Positions 13,900 to 28,496 of a DNA stretch of 64,000 nucleotides are shown one piece after another. The position numbers were made by a program, and so were the translations under genes. The notes beneath the pieces were generated by a model. It searched no databases. It was not told the DNA's origin and saw only the letters and a program-made list of their open reading frames with translations. The stretch is from positions 248,001 through 312,000 of the forward strand of contig NW_027490236.1 in NCBI RefSeq assembly GCF_050948175.1. Direction: 5' to 3'. Positions within the stretch are counted from its first letter, which is position 1. Each line of letters starts with the position of its first letter. Source of the DNA: Xylocopa sonorina. Its lineage: Eukaryota > Arthropoda > Insecta > Hymenoptera > Apidae.

Positions 13900-16800
13900 G
13901 AATATTATACCTTATCATGAAACATAGGAGAGTGATGCGATATCGCGTTTTAGGAAGCATTGGATCTCTATTGCTGCGATACGTAGACATCTGCAAACGC
14001 TATTTCCTAGCATGGAAGTGTCGCATTTACATTCTTTTGAAGTGAATACGAGGTATACATGACACTTCGCAGTGAATATTATATCTGATCATGAAACATA
14101 GAAATGAGATGCGATATCTCGTTTTAAGAAGCATTAGAACTCTATTGCTACGATACGTAGACATCTGCAAACGCTATTTCCTAGGATGGGAGGGTCGCAT
14201 TTACATTCTTTTGAAGTGAGTACGAGGTATACATAACACTCCATAATGAATATTATATCTTCTCATGAAACATAGCAGTGAGATGCGATATCGCGTTTTA
14301 AGAAGCATAAGAACTCTATTGCTACGATACGTAGACATTTGCAAAGGCTATTTCCTAGCATGGAAGTGTCGCATTTACATTCATTTGAAGTGAATACGAG
14401 GTATACATGACACTTCGAAATGAATATTATACCTTATCATGAAACATAGAAGAGTGATGCGATATCGCGTTTTAGGAAGCATTGGATCTCTATTGCTGCG
14501 ATACGTAGACATCTGCAAACGCTATTTCCTAGCAAGGAAGTGTCGCATTTACATTCTTTTGAAGTGAATACGAGGTATACATGGCACTTCGCAATGAATA
14601 TTATACCTTATCATGAAACATAGAAGAGAGGTGCGATATCGCGTTTTAGGAAGCATTAAAACTCTATTGCTGCGATACGTAGACATCTGCAAACGCTATT
14701 TCCTAGCATGGAAGTGTCGCATTTACATTCTTTTGAAGTGAATACGAGATATGCATGACACTTCGCAATGAATATTATACCTTATCATGAAACATAGAAG
14801 AGAGGTGCGATATCGCGTTTTAGGAAGCATTAAAACTCTATTGCTGCGATACGTAGACATCTGCAAACGCTATTTCCTAGCATGGAAGGGTCGCATTTAC
14901 ATTCTTTTGAAGTGAGTACGAGGTATACATAACATTCCATAATGAATATTATATCTTATCATGAAATATAGAAGTGAGATGCGATATCGCGTTCTAAGAA
15001 GCATTAGAACTCTATTGCTACGATACGTAGACATCTGCAAACGCTATTTCCTAGGATGGAAGGGTCGCATTTACATTCATTTGAAGTGAATACGAGGTAT
15101 ACATGACACTCCACAATGAATATTATATCTTATCACGGAACATAGAAATGGAATGAGGCATCTCGTTTTAAGAAGCATTAGAACTCTATTGCTACGATAG
15201 GTAGACATCTGCAAACGCTATTTCCTAGCATGGAAGTGTCGCATTTACATTCTTTTGAAGTGAAGACGAGGTATACATGACACTTCGCAATGAATATTAT
15301 ATCTTATCATGAAACATAGCAGTGAGATGCGATATCGCGTTTTAAGAAGCATTAGAACTCTATTGCTACGATACGTAGACATCTGCAAACGCTACTTCCT
15401 AGCATGGAAGTGTCGCATTTACATTCTTTTGAAGTGAAGACGAGGTATACATGACACTTCGCAATGAATATTATATCTTATCATGAAACATAGCAGTGAG
15501 GTGCGATATCGCGTTTTAAGAAGCATTAGAACTCTATTGCTACGATACGTAGACATCTGCAAACGCTATTTCCCAGCATGGAAGTGTCGCATTTACATTC
15601 GTTTGAAGTGAATACGAGATATACATGACACTTCGCAATGATTATTATATCTTATCATGAAGCATAGAAGTGAGATGCGATATGGCATTTTAAGAATCAT
15701 TAGAAATCTATTGTTTCGACGCGTAGTCATCTGGAAACGCTATTTCCTAGCAAGGAAGTGTCGCATTTACATCCTTTTGAAGTGAATACGAGGTATACAT
15801 GACACTTCGCAGTGAATATTATATCTGATCATGAGACATAGAAATGAGATGCGATATCTCGTTTTAGGAAGCATTAGAACTCTATTGCTACGATACGTAG
15901 ACATCTGCAAACGCTATTTCCTAGGATGGGAGGGTCGCATTTACATTCTTTTGAAGTGAGTACGAGGTATACATAACACTCCATAATGAATATTATATCT
16001 TCTCATGAAACATAGCAGTGAGATGCGATATCGCGTTTTAAGAAGCATTAGAACTCTATTGCTACGATACGTAGACATTTGCAAAGGCTATTTCCTAGCA
16101 TGGAAGTGTCGCATTTACATTCATTTGAAGTGAATACGAGGTATACATGACACTTCGAAATGAATTTTATACCTTATCATGAAACATAGAAGAGTGATGC
16201 GATATCGCGTTTTAGGAAGCATTGGATCTCTATTGCTGCGATACGTAGACATCTGCAAACGCTATTTCCTAGCATGGAAGTGTCGCATTTACATTCTTTT
16301 GAAGTGAATACGAGGTATACATGACACTTCGCAATGAATATTATATCTTCTCATGAAACATAGCAGTGAGATGCGATATCGCGTTTTAAGAAGCATTAGA
16401 ACTCTATTGCTACGATACGTAGACATCTGCAAACGCTACTTCCTAGCATGGAAGTGTCGCATTTACATTCTTTTGAAGTGAATACGAGGTATACATGACA
16501 CTTCGCAATGAATATTATATCTTATCATGAAACATAGCAGTGAGATGCGATATCGCGTTTTATGAATCATTAGAACTCTATTGCTACGATACGTAGACAT
16601 TTGCAAAGGCTATTTCCTAGCATGGAAGTGTCGCATTTACATTCATTTGAAGTGAATACGAGGTATACATGACACTTCGAAATGAATATTATACCTTATC
16701 ATGAAACATAGAAGAGTGATGCGATATCGCGTTTTAGGAAGCATTGGATCTCTATTGCTGCGATACGTAGACATCTGCAAACGCTATTTCCTAGCATGGA

Positions 16801-18424
16801 AGTGTCGCATTTACATTCTTTTGAAGTGAATACGAGGTATACATAACATTACACAATGAATATTATATCTTATTACGGAACATAGAAATGAAATACAACA
16901 TCTCGTTTTAAGAAGCATTAGTAACCTATTGCTGTGATACGTAGACATCTGCAAACGCTATTTCCTAGCATGGAAGTGTGGCATTTACATTCATTTGAAG
17001 TGAATACGAGCTATACATGACACTTCGCAATGAATATTATATCTTATCATGAAACATACAAGTGAGATGGGATATCGCGTTCTAAGAAGCATTAGAACTC
17101 TATAGCTACGATACGTAGACATCTGCAAGCGCTATTTCCTAGCATGGAAGTGTCTTATTTACGTTCTTTTGAAGTGAATACGTGGTATACATGACACTTC
17201 GCAATGAATATTATGTCTTATCATGAAACATAGATGTGAGATGCGATATCGCGTTTTAAGAAGCATTAGAACTCTATTGCTACGATACGTAGACATTTGC
17301 AAGGGCTATTCCCTAGCATGGAAGGGCCGCATTTACATTCTTTTGATGTGAGTACGAGGTATACATATCACTCCATAATGAATATTATATCTTATCATGA
17401 AACGTAGCAGTGATATGCGATATCGCGTTTTAAGAAGCATTAGAACTCTATTGCTACGATACGTAGACATCTGCAAAACGCTATTTCCTAGCATGGAAGT
17501 GTCGCATTTACATTCTTTTGAAGTGAATATGAGGTATACATGACACTTCGCAATGAATATTATATCTTATCATGAAACATAGAAGTGAGATGCGATATCG
17601 CGTTTTAAGAAGCATTAGAACTCTATTGCTACGATACGTAGACATCTGCAAACGCTATTTCCTAGCATGGAAGTGTCGCATTTACATTCTTTTGAAGTGA
17701 ATACGAGATATACATGACACTTCGCAATGAATATTATATATTATCATGAAACATAGGAAAGAGGTGCTATATCGCGTTTTGAGAAGCATTAGAACTCTAT
17801 TGCTATTATACGTAGACATCTGCAAACTCTATTTCCTAGCAAGGAAATTTCGCACTTACATTCCACTGAAGCGAATACGAGGTATACATAACATTACACA
17901 ATGAATATTATATCTTATTACGAAACATAGAAGTGAAATACGACATCTCGTTTTAAGAAGCATTAGTACTCTATTGCTGTGATACGTAGACATCTGCAAA
18001 CGCTATTTCCTAGCATGGAAGTGTGGCATTTACATTCATTTGAAGTGAATACGAGGTATACATGACACTTCGCAATGAATATTATATCTTATCATGAAAC
18101 ATAGAAGTGAGATGCGATATCGCGTTCTAAGAAGCATTAGAACTCTATTGCTACGATACGTAGACATCTGCACACGCTATTTCCTAGCATGGAAGTGTCT
18201 TATTTACGTTCTTTTGAAGTGAATACGAGGGAATACATGACACTTCGCAATGAATATTACATCTTATCATGAAACATAGGAATGAGGTGCTATATCGCGT
18301 TTTGAGAAGCATTAGAGCTCTATTGCTACGATACGTAGACATCTGCAAACGCTATTTCCTAGCATGGAAGTGTCGCATTTACATTCATTTGAAGTGAATA
18401 CGAGGTATACATGACACTTCGAAA
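13900..18424 (+). repeat. Composite block B, copy 3 (26 monomers)
   Basis: Third copy of B. It matches copy 2 at offset 6,960 up to about 15,310 and at 7,308 after 15,658, the difference being two extra monomers. Variants seen include GAAATATAG near 14,965, GAGCTATACATG near 17,009 and an extra base in CGAGGGAATACATG near 18,235. It follows A2 in the same order as B1 follows A1, including the private junction variant TTCGAAAGGAATATT. No gene. Confidence 0.85.
15311..15658 (+). repeat. Two-monomer insertion in block B copy 3
   Basis: 348 bp (2 x 174) present here and absent from copies 1 and 2. The inserted units contain TGAAGACGAGG, a variant also in the monomer just upstream, and TTTCCCAGCATGG. 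This looks like local re-duplication of neighbouring units. Confidence 0.75.
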
Positions 18425-21400
18425 TGAATATTATACCTTATCATGAAACATAGAAGAGTGATGCGATATCGCGTTTTAGGAAGCATTGGATCTCTGTTGC
18501 TGCGATACGTAGACATCTGCAAACGCTATTTCCTAGCATGGAAGTGTCGCATTTACATTCTTTTGAAGTGAATACGAGGTATACATGACACTTCGCAATG
18601 AATATTATATCTCATCATGAAACATAGGAATGAGGTGCTATATCGCGTTTTGAGAAGCATTAGAACTCTATTGCTACGATACGTAGACATCTGCAAACGC
18701 TATTTCCTAGCATGGAAGTGTCGCATTTACATTCTTTTGAAGTGAATACGAGGTATACATGACACTTCGCAATGAATATTATACCTTATCGTGAAACATA
18801 GAAGAGAAATGCGATATCGCGTTTGAGGAAGCATTGGAACTCTATTGCTGCGATACGTAGACATCTGCAAACGCTATTTCCTAGCATGGAAGTGTCGCAT
18901 TTACATTCGTTTGAAGTGAATACGAGATATACATGACACTTCGCAATGAATATTATATCTTATCATGAAACATAGCAGTGAGATGCGATATCGCGTTTTA
19001 AGAAGCATTAGAACTCTATTGCTACGATACGTAGACATCTGCAAACGCTATTTCCTAGCATGGAAGTGTCGCATTTACATTCATTTGAAGTGAATACGAG
19101 GTATACATGACACTTCGTAATGAATATTATACCTTATCATGAAACATAGAAGAGTGATGCGATATCGCGTTTTAGGAAGCATTGGATCTCTATTGCTGCG
19201 ATACGTAGACATCTGCAAACGCTATTTCCTAGCATGGATGTGTCTTATTTACGTTCTTTTGAAGTGAATACGAGGTATACATGACAATTCGCAATGAATA
19301 TTATATCTTATCTTGAAACATAGATGTGAGATGCGATATCGCGTTTTAAGAAGCATTAGAACTCTATTGCTACGATACGTAGACATTTGCAAATGCTATT
19401 CCCTAGCATGGAAGGGTCGCATTTACATTCTTTTGATGTGAGTACGAGGTATACATATCACTCCATAATGAATATTATATCTTATCATGAAACATAGAAG
19501 TGTGATGCGATATCGCATTTTAAGAAGCATTAGAACCCTATTGCTACGATACGTAGACATCTGCAAACGCTACTTCCTAGCATGGAAGTGTCGCATTTAC
19601 ATTCTTTTGAAGTGAATACGAGGTATACATGACACTTCGCAATGAATATTATATCTTATCATGAAACATAGCAGTGAGATGCGATATCGCGTTTTAAGAA
19701 GCATTAGAACTCTATTGCTACGATACGTAGACATCTGCAAACGCTATTTCCTAGCATGGAAGTGTCGCATTTACATTCATTTGAAGTGAATACGAGGTAT
19801 ACATGACACTTCGTAATGAATATTATACCTTATCATGAAACATAGAAGAGTGATGCGATATTGCGTTTTAGGAAGCATTGGAACTCTATTGCTGAGATAC
19901 GTAGACATCTGCAAACGCTATTTCCTAGCATGGAAGTGTCGCATTTACATTCTTTTGATGTGAATACGAAATATACATGACACTTCGCAATGAATATTAT
20001 ATCTTCTCATGAAACATAGCAGTGAGATGCGATATCGCGTTTTAAGAAGCATTGGATCTCTGTTGCTGCGATACGTAGACATCTGCAAACGCTATTTCCT
20101 AGCATGGAAGTGTCGCATTTACATTCTTTTGAAGTGAATACGAGGTATACATGACACTTCGCAATGAATATTATATCTCATCATGAAACATAGGAATGAG
20201 GTGCTATATCGCGTTTTGAGAAGCATTAGAACTCTATTGCTACGATACGTAGACATCGGCAAACGCTATTTCCTAGCATGGAAGTGTCGCATTTACATTC
20301 TTTTGAAGTGAATACGAGGTATACATGACACTTCGCAATGAATATTATACCTTATCGTGAAACATAGAAGAGAGATGCGATATCGCGTTTGAGGAAGCAT
20401 TGGAACTCTATTGCTGCGATACGTAGACATCTGCAAACGCTATTTCCTAGCATGGAAGTGTCGCATTTACATTCGTTTGAAGTGAATACGAGATATACAC
20501 GACACTTCGCAATGAATATTATATCTTATCATGAAACATAGCAGTGAGATGCGATATCGCGTTTTAAGAAGCATTAGAACTCTATTGCTACGATACGTAG
20601 ACATCTGCAAACGCTATTTCCTAGCATGGAAGTGTCGCATTTACATTCATTTGAAGTGAATACGAGGTATACATGACACTTCGTAATGAATATTATACCT
20701 TATCATGAAACATAGAAGAGTGATGCGATATCGCGTTTTAGGAAGCATTGGATCTCTATTGCTGCGATACGTAGACATCTGCAAACGCTATTTCCTAGCA
20801 TGGAAGTGTCTTATTTACGTTCTTTTGAAGTGAATACGAGGTATACATGACAATTCGCAATGAATATTATATCTTATCTTGAAACATAGATGTGAGATGC
20901 GATATCGCGTTTTAAGAAGCATTAGAACTCTATTGCTACGATACGTAGACATTTGCAAATGTTATTCCCTAGCATGGAAGTGTCGCATTTACATTCTTTT
21001 GATGTGAATACGAAATATACATGACACTTCGCAATGAATATTATATCTTCTCATGAAACATAGCAGTGAGATGCGATATCGCGTTTTAAGAAGCATTAGA
21101 ACTCTATTGCTACGATACGTAGACATCTGCAAACGCTATTTCCTAGCATGGAAGTGTCGCATTTACATTCATTTGAAGTGAATACGAGGTATACATAACA
21201 CTTCGTAATGAATATTATACCTTATCATGAAACATAGAAGAGTGATGCGATATCGCGTTTTAGGAAGCATTGGAACTCTATTGCTGCGATACGTAGACAT
21301 CTGCAAACGCTATTTCCTAGCATGGAAGTGTCGCATTTACATTCTTTTGATGTGAATACGAGATATACATGACACTTCGCAATGAATATTATGTCTTCTC

Positions 21401-22070
21401 ATGAAACATAGCAGTGAGGTGCGATATCGCGTTTTAAGAAGCATTAGAACTCTATTGCTACGATACGTAGACATCTGCAAACGCTATTTCCTAGCATGGA
21501 TGTGTCTTATTTACGTTCTTTTGAAGTGAATACGAGGTATACATGACAATTCGCAATGAATATTATATCTTATCTTGAAACATAGATGTGAGATGCGATA
21601 TCGCGTTTTAAGAAGCATTAGAACTCTATTGCTACGATACGTAGACATTTGCAAATGCTATTCCCTAGCATGGAAGGGTCGCATTTACATTCTTTTGATA
21701 TGAGTACGAGGTATACATATCACTCCATAATGAATATTATATCTTATCATGAAACATAGAAGTGTGATGCGATATCGCATTTTAAGAAGCATTAGAACCC
21801 TATTGCTACGATACGTAGACATCTGCAAACGCTACTTCCTAGCATGGAAGTGTCGCATTTACATTCTTTTGAAGTGAATACGAGGTATACATGACACTTC
21901 GCAATGAATATTATATCTTATCATGAAACATAGCAGTGAGATGCGATATCGCGTTTTAAGAAGCATTAGAACTCTATTGCTACGATACGTAGACATCTGC
22001 AAACGCTATTTCCTAGCATGGAAGTGTCGCATTTACATTCATTTGAAGTGAATACGAGGTATACATGACA
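18417..22070 (+). repeat. ~20-mer HOR, copy 1 (21 monomers, 3,654 bp)
   Basis: Measured between recurrences of CTTCGAAATG followed by CTCTGTTGCTGCG. The copy includes the diagnostic run TATCTTGAAACATAGATGTG at 19,309, 20,875 and 21,571 (spacings 9 and 4 monomers), GCTGAGATACG near 19,893 and GATATACACGAC near 20,493. It matches the next copy at offset 3,480, interrupted by whole-monomer gains and losses. No gene. Confidence 0.8.
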
Positions 22071-25000
22071 CTTCGAAATGAATATTATACCTTATCATGA
22101 AACATAGAAGAGTGATGCGATATCGCGTTTTAGGAAGCATTGGATCTCTGTTGCTGCGATACGTAGACATCTGCAAACGCTATTTCCTAGCATGGAAGTG
22201 TCGCATTTACAATCTTTTGAAGTGAATACGAGGTATACATGACACTTCGCAATGAATATTATATCTCATCATGAAACATAGGAATGAGGTGCTATATCGC
22301 GTTTTGAGAAGCATTAGAACTCTATTGCTACGATACGTAGACATCTGCAAACGCTATTTCCTAGCATGGAAGTGTCGCATTTACATTCTTTTGAAGTGAA
22401 TACGAGGTATACATGACACTTCGCAATGAATATTATACCTTATCGTGAAACATAGAAGAGAGATGCGATATCGCGTTTGAGGAAGCATTGGAACTCTATT
22501 GCTGCGATACGTAGACATCTGCAAACGCTATTTCCTAGCATGGAAGTGTCGCATTTACATTCATTTGAAGTGAATACGAGGTATACATGACACTTCGTAA
22601 TGAATATTATACCTTATCATGAAACATAGAAGAGTGATGCGATATCGCGTTTTAGGAAGCATTGGATCTCTATTGCTGCGATACGTAGACATCTGCAAAC
22701 GCTATTTCCTAGCATGGATGTGTCTTATTTACGTTCTTTTGAAGTGAATACGAGGTATACATGACAATTCGCAATGAATATTATATCTTATCTTGAAACA
22801 TAGATGTGAGATGCGATATCGCGTTTTAAGAAGCATTAGAACTCTATTGCTACGATACGTAGACATTTGCAAATGCTATTCCCTAGCATGGAAGGGTCGC
22901 ATTTACATTCTTTTGATGTGAGTACGAGGTATACATATCACTCCATAATGAATATTATATCTTATCATGAAACATAGAAGTGTGATGCGATATCGCATTT
23001 TAAGAAGCATTAGAACCCTATTGCTACGATACGTAGACATCTGCAAACGCTACTTCCTAGCATGGAAGTGTCGCATTTACATTCTTTTGAAGTGAATACG
23101 AGGTATACATGACACTTCGCAATGAATATTATATCTTATCATGAAACATAGCAGTGAGATGCGATATCGCGTTTTAAGAAGCATTAGAACTCTATTGCTA
23201 CGATACGTAGACATCTGCAAACGCTATTTCCTAGCATGGAAGTGTCGCATTTACATTCATTTGAAGTGAATACGAGGTATACATGACACTTCGTAATGAA
23301 TATTATACCTTATCATGAAACATAGAAGAGTGATGCGATATTGCGTTTTAGGAAGCATTGGAACTCTATTGCTGAGATACGTAGACATCTGCAAACGCTA
23401 TTTCCTAGCATGGAAGTGTCGCATTTACATTCTTTTGATGTGAATACGAAATATACATGACACTTCGCAATGAATATTATATCTTCTCATGAAACATAGC
23501 AGTGAGATGCGATATCGCGTTTTAAGAAGCATTGGATCTCTGTTGCTGCGATACGTAGACATCTGCAAACGCTATTTCCTAGCATGGAAGTGTCGCATTT
23601 ACATTCTTTTGAAGTGAATACGAGGTATACATGACACTTCGCAATGAATATTATACCTTATCGTGAAACATAGAAGAGAGATGCGATATCGCGTTTGAGG
23701 AAGCATTGGAACTCTATTGCTGCGATACGTAGACATCTGCAAACGCTATTTCCTAGCATGGAAGTGTCGCATTTACATTCGTTTGAAGTGAATACGAGAT
23801 ATACACGACACTTCGCAATGAATATTATATCTTATCATGAAACATAGCAGTGAGATGCGATATCGCGTTTTAAGAAGCATTAGAACTCTATTGCTACGAT
23901 ACGTAGACATCTGCAAACGCTATTTCCTAGCATGGAAGTGTCGCATTTACATTCATTTGAAGTGAATACGAGGTATACATGACACTTCGTAATGAATATT
24001 ATACCTTATCATGAAACATAGAAGAGTGATGCGATATCGCGTTTTAGGAAGCATTGGATCTCTATTGCTGCGATACGTAGACATCTGCAAACGCTATTTC
24101 CTAGCATGGAAGTGTCTTATTTACGTTCTTTTGAAGTGAATACGAGGTATACATGACAATTCGCAATGAATATTATATCTTATCTTGAAACATAGATGTG
24201 AGATGCGATATCGCGTTTTAAGAAGCATTAGAACTCTATTGCTACGATACGTAGACATTTGCAAATGTTATTCCCTAGCATGGAAGTGTCGCATTTACAT
24301 TCTTTTGATGTGAATACGAAATATACATGACACTTCGCAATGAATATTATATCTTCTCATGAAACATAGCAGTGAGATGCGATATCGCGTTTTAAGAAGC
24401 ATTAGAACTCTATTGCTACGATACGTAGACATCTGCAAACGCTATTTCCTAGCATGGAAGTGTCGCATTTACATTCATTTGAAGTGAATACGAGGTATAC
24501 ATAACACTTCGTAATGAATATTATACCTTATCATGAAACATAGAAGAGTGATGCGATATCGCGTTTTAGGAAGCATTGGAACTCTATTGCTGCGATACGT
24601 AGACATCTGCAAACGCTATTTCCTAGCATGGAAGTGTCGCATTTACATTCTTATGATGTGAATACGAGATATACATGACACTTCGCAATGAATATTATGT
24701 CTTCTCATGAAACATAGCAGTGAGGTGCGATATCGCGTTTTAAGAAGCATTAGAACTCTATTGCTACGATACGTAGACATCTGCAAACGCTATTTCCTAG
24801 CATGGATGTGTCTTATTTACGTTCTTTTGAAGTGAATACGAGGTATACATGACAATTCGCAATGAATATTATATCTTATCTTGAAACATAGATGTGAGAT
24901 GCGATATCGCGTTTTAAGAAGCATTAGAACTCTATTGCTACGATACGTAGACATTTGCAAATGCTATTCCCTAGCATGGAAGGGTCGCATTTACATTCTT

Positions 25001-25376
25001 TTGATGTGAGTACGAGGTATACATATCACTCCATAATGAATATTATATCTTATCATGAAACATAGAAGTGTGATGCGATATCGCATTTTAAGAAGCATTA
25101 GAACCCTATTGCTACGATACGTAGACATCTGCAAACGCTACTTCCTAGCATGGAAGTGTCGCATTTACATTCTTTTGAAGTGAATACGAGGTATACATGA
25201 CACTTCGCAATGAATATTATATCTTATCATGAAACATAGCAGTGAGATGCGATATCGCGTTTTAAGAAGCATTAGAACTCTATTGCTACGATACGTAGAC
25301 ATCTGCAAACGCTATTTCCTAGCATGGAAGTGTCGCATTTACATTCATTTGAAGTGAATACGAGGTATACATGACA
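22071..25376 (+). repeat. ~20-mer HOR, copy 2 (19 monomers, 3,306 bp)
   Basis: Repeats copy 1 in order, including GCTGAGATACG (23,373) and GCAAATGTTATTCCC (24,261). It lacks the copy-1 unit with CGTTTGAAG at 18,908 and the TATCTCATC unit that should follow about 23,640. Single substitutions seen include TACAATC at 22,208. No gene. Confidence 0.8.
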
Positions 25377-26930
25377 CTTCGAAATGAATATTATACCTTA
25401 TCATGAAACATAGAAGAGTGATGCGATATCGCGTTTTAGGAAGCATTGGATCTCTGTTGCTGCGATACGTAGACATCTGCAAACGCTATTTCCTAGCATG
25501 GAAGTGTCGCATTTACATTCTTTTGAAGTGAATACGAGGTATACATGACACTTCGCAATGAATATTATATCTCATCATGAAACATAGGAATGAGGTGCTA
25601 TATCGCGTTTTGAGAAGCATTAGAACTCTATTGCTACGATACGTAGACATCTGCAAACGCTATTTCCTAGCATGGAAGTGTCGCATTTACATTCTTTTGA
25701 AGTGAATACGAGGTATACATGACACTTCGCAATGAATATTATACCTTATCGTGAAGCATAGAAGAGAGATGCGATATCGCGTTTGAGGAAGCATTGGAAC
25801 TCTATTGCTGCGATACGTAGACATCTGCAAACGCTATTTCCTAGCATGGAAGTGTCGCATTTACATTCGTTTGAAGTGAATACGAGATATACATGACACT
25901 TCGCAATGAATATTATATCTTATCATGAAACATAGCAGTGAGATGCGATATCGCGTTTTAAGAAGCATTAGAACTCTATTGCTACGATACGTAGACATCT
26001 GCAAACGCTATTTCCTAGCATGGAAGTGTCGCATTTACATTCATTTGAAGTGAATACGAGGTATACATGACACTTCGTAATGAATATTATACCTTATCAT
26101 GAAACATAGAAGAGTGATGCGATATCGCGTTTTAGGAAGCATTGGATCTCTATTGCTGCGATACGTAGACATCTGCAAACGCTATTTCCTAGCATGGATG
26201 TGTCTTATTTACGTTCTTTTGAAGTGAATACGAGGTATACATGACAATTCGCAATGAATATTATATCTTATCTTGAAACATAGATGTGAGATGCGATATC
26301 GCGTTTTAAGAAGCATTAGAACTCTATTGCTACGATACGTAGACATTTGCAAATGCTATTCCCTAGCATGGAAGGGTCGCATTTACATTCTTTTGATGTG
26401 AGTACGAGGTATACATATCACTCCATAATGAATATTATATCTTATCATGAAACATAGAAGTGTGATGCGATATCGCATTTTAAGAAGCATTAGAACCCTA
26501 TTGCTACGATACGTAGACATCTGCAAACGCTACTTCCTAGCATGGAAGTGTCGCATTTACATTCTTTTGAAGTGAATACGAGGTATACATGACACTTCGC
26601 AATGAATATTATATCTTATCATGAAACATAGCAGTGAGATGCGATATCGCGTTTTAAGAAGCATTAGAACTCTATTGCTACGATACGTAGACATCTGCAA
26701 ACGCTATTTCCTAGCATGGAAGTGTCGCATTTACATTCATTTGAAGTGAATACGAGGTATACATGACACTTCGTAATGAATATTATACCTTATCATGAAA
26801 CATAGAAGAGTGATGCGATATTGCGTTTTAGGAAGCATTGGAACTCTATTGCTGCGATACGTAGACATCTGCAAACGCTATTTCCTAGCATGGAAGTGTC
26901 GCATTTACATTCTTTTGATGTGAATACGAA
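25377..26930 (+). repeat. ~20-mer HOR, copy 3 (start only, passing into the 9-mer)
   Basis: Matches copy 1 at offset 6,960 (40 monomers). Beyond this stretch the match continues to about 28,460, but from 26,931 the sequence is also the first unit of the 9-monomer repeat, so the 9-mer grew out of the second half of the ~20-mer. No gene. Confidence 0.75.
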
Positions 26931-28496
26931 ATATACATGACACTTCGCAATGAATATCATATCTTCTCATGAAACATAGCAGTGAGATGCGATATCGCGT
27001 TTTAAGAAGCATTGGATCTCTGTTGCTGCGATACGTAGACATCTGCAAACGCTATTTCCTAGCATGGAAGTGTCGCATTTACATTCTTTTGAAGTGAATA
27101 CGAGGTATACATGACACTTCGCAATGAATATTATATCTCATCATGAAACATAGGAATGAGGTGCTATATCGCGTTTTGAGAAGCATTAGAACTCTATTGC
27201 TACGATACGTAGACATCTGCAAACGCTATTTCCTAGCATGGAAGTGTCGCATTTACATTCTTTTGAAGTGAATACGAGGTATACATGACACTTCGCAATG
27301 AATATTATACCTTATCGTGAAACATAGAAGAGAGATGCGATATCGCGTTTGAGGAAGCATTGGAACTCTATTGCTGCCATACGTAGACATCTGCAAACGC
27401 TATTTCCTATCATGGAAGTGTCGCATTTACATTCGTTTGAAGTGAATACGAGATATACACGACACTTCGCAATGAATATTATATCTTATCATGAAACATA
27501 GCAGTGAGATGCGATATCGCGTTTTAAGAAGCATTAGAACTCTATTGCTACGATACGTAGACATCTGCAAACGCTATTTCCTAGCATGGAAGTGTCGCAT
27601 TTACATTCATTTGAAGTGAATACGAGGTATACATGACACTTCGTAATGAATATTATACCTTATCATGAAACATAGAAGAGTGATGCGATATCGCGTTTTA
27701 GGAAGCATTGGATCTCTATTGCTGCGATACGTAGACATCTGCAAACGCTATTTCCTAGCATGGAAGTGTCTTATTTACGTTCTTTTGAAGTGAATACGAG
27801 GTATACATGACAATTCGCAATGAATATTATATCTTATCTTGAAACATAGATGTGAGATGCGATATCGCGTTTTAAGAAGCATTAGAACTCTATTGCTACG
27901 ATACGTAGACATTTGCAAATGCTATTCCCTAGCATGGAAGTGTCGCATTTACATTCTTTTGATGTGAATACGAAATATACATGACACTTCGCAATGAATA
28001 TTATATCTTCTCATGAAACATAGCAGTGAGATGCGATATCGCGTTTTAAGAAGCATTAGAACTCTATTGCTACGATACGTAGACATCTGCAAACGCTATT
28101 TCCTCGCATGGAAGTGTCGCATTTACATTCATTTGAAGTGAATACGAGGTATACATAACACTTCGTAATGAATATTATACCTTATCATGAAACATAGAAG
28201 AGTGATGCGATATCGCGTTTTAGGAAGCATTGGAACTCTATTGCTGCGATACGTAGACATCTGCAAACGCTATTTCCTAGCGTGGAAGTGTCGCATTTAC
28301 ATTCTTTTGATGTGAATACGAGATATACATGACACTTCGCAATGAATATTATGTCTTCTCACGAAACATAGCAGTGAGGTGCGATATCGCGTTTTAAGAA
28401 GCATTAGAACTCTATTGCTACGATACGTAGACATCTGCAAACGCTATTTCCTAGCATGGAAGTGTCGCATTTACATTCGTTTGAAGTGAATACGAG
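26931..28496 (+). repeat. 9-mer HOR, copy 1 (1,566 bp)
   Basis: First of the tandem 9-monomer units. Markers shared with copy 2 are GCTGCCATACG (27,374), TTCCTATCATGG, TTCCTCGCATGG (28,101), CTAGCGTGG (28,278) and TCTCACGAAAC (28,358). It has a private ATATCATATC at 26,956. No gene. Confidence 0.88.
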
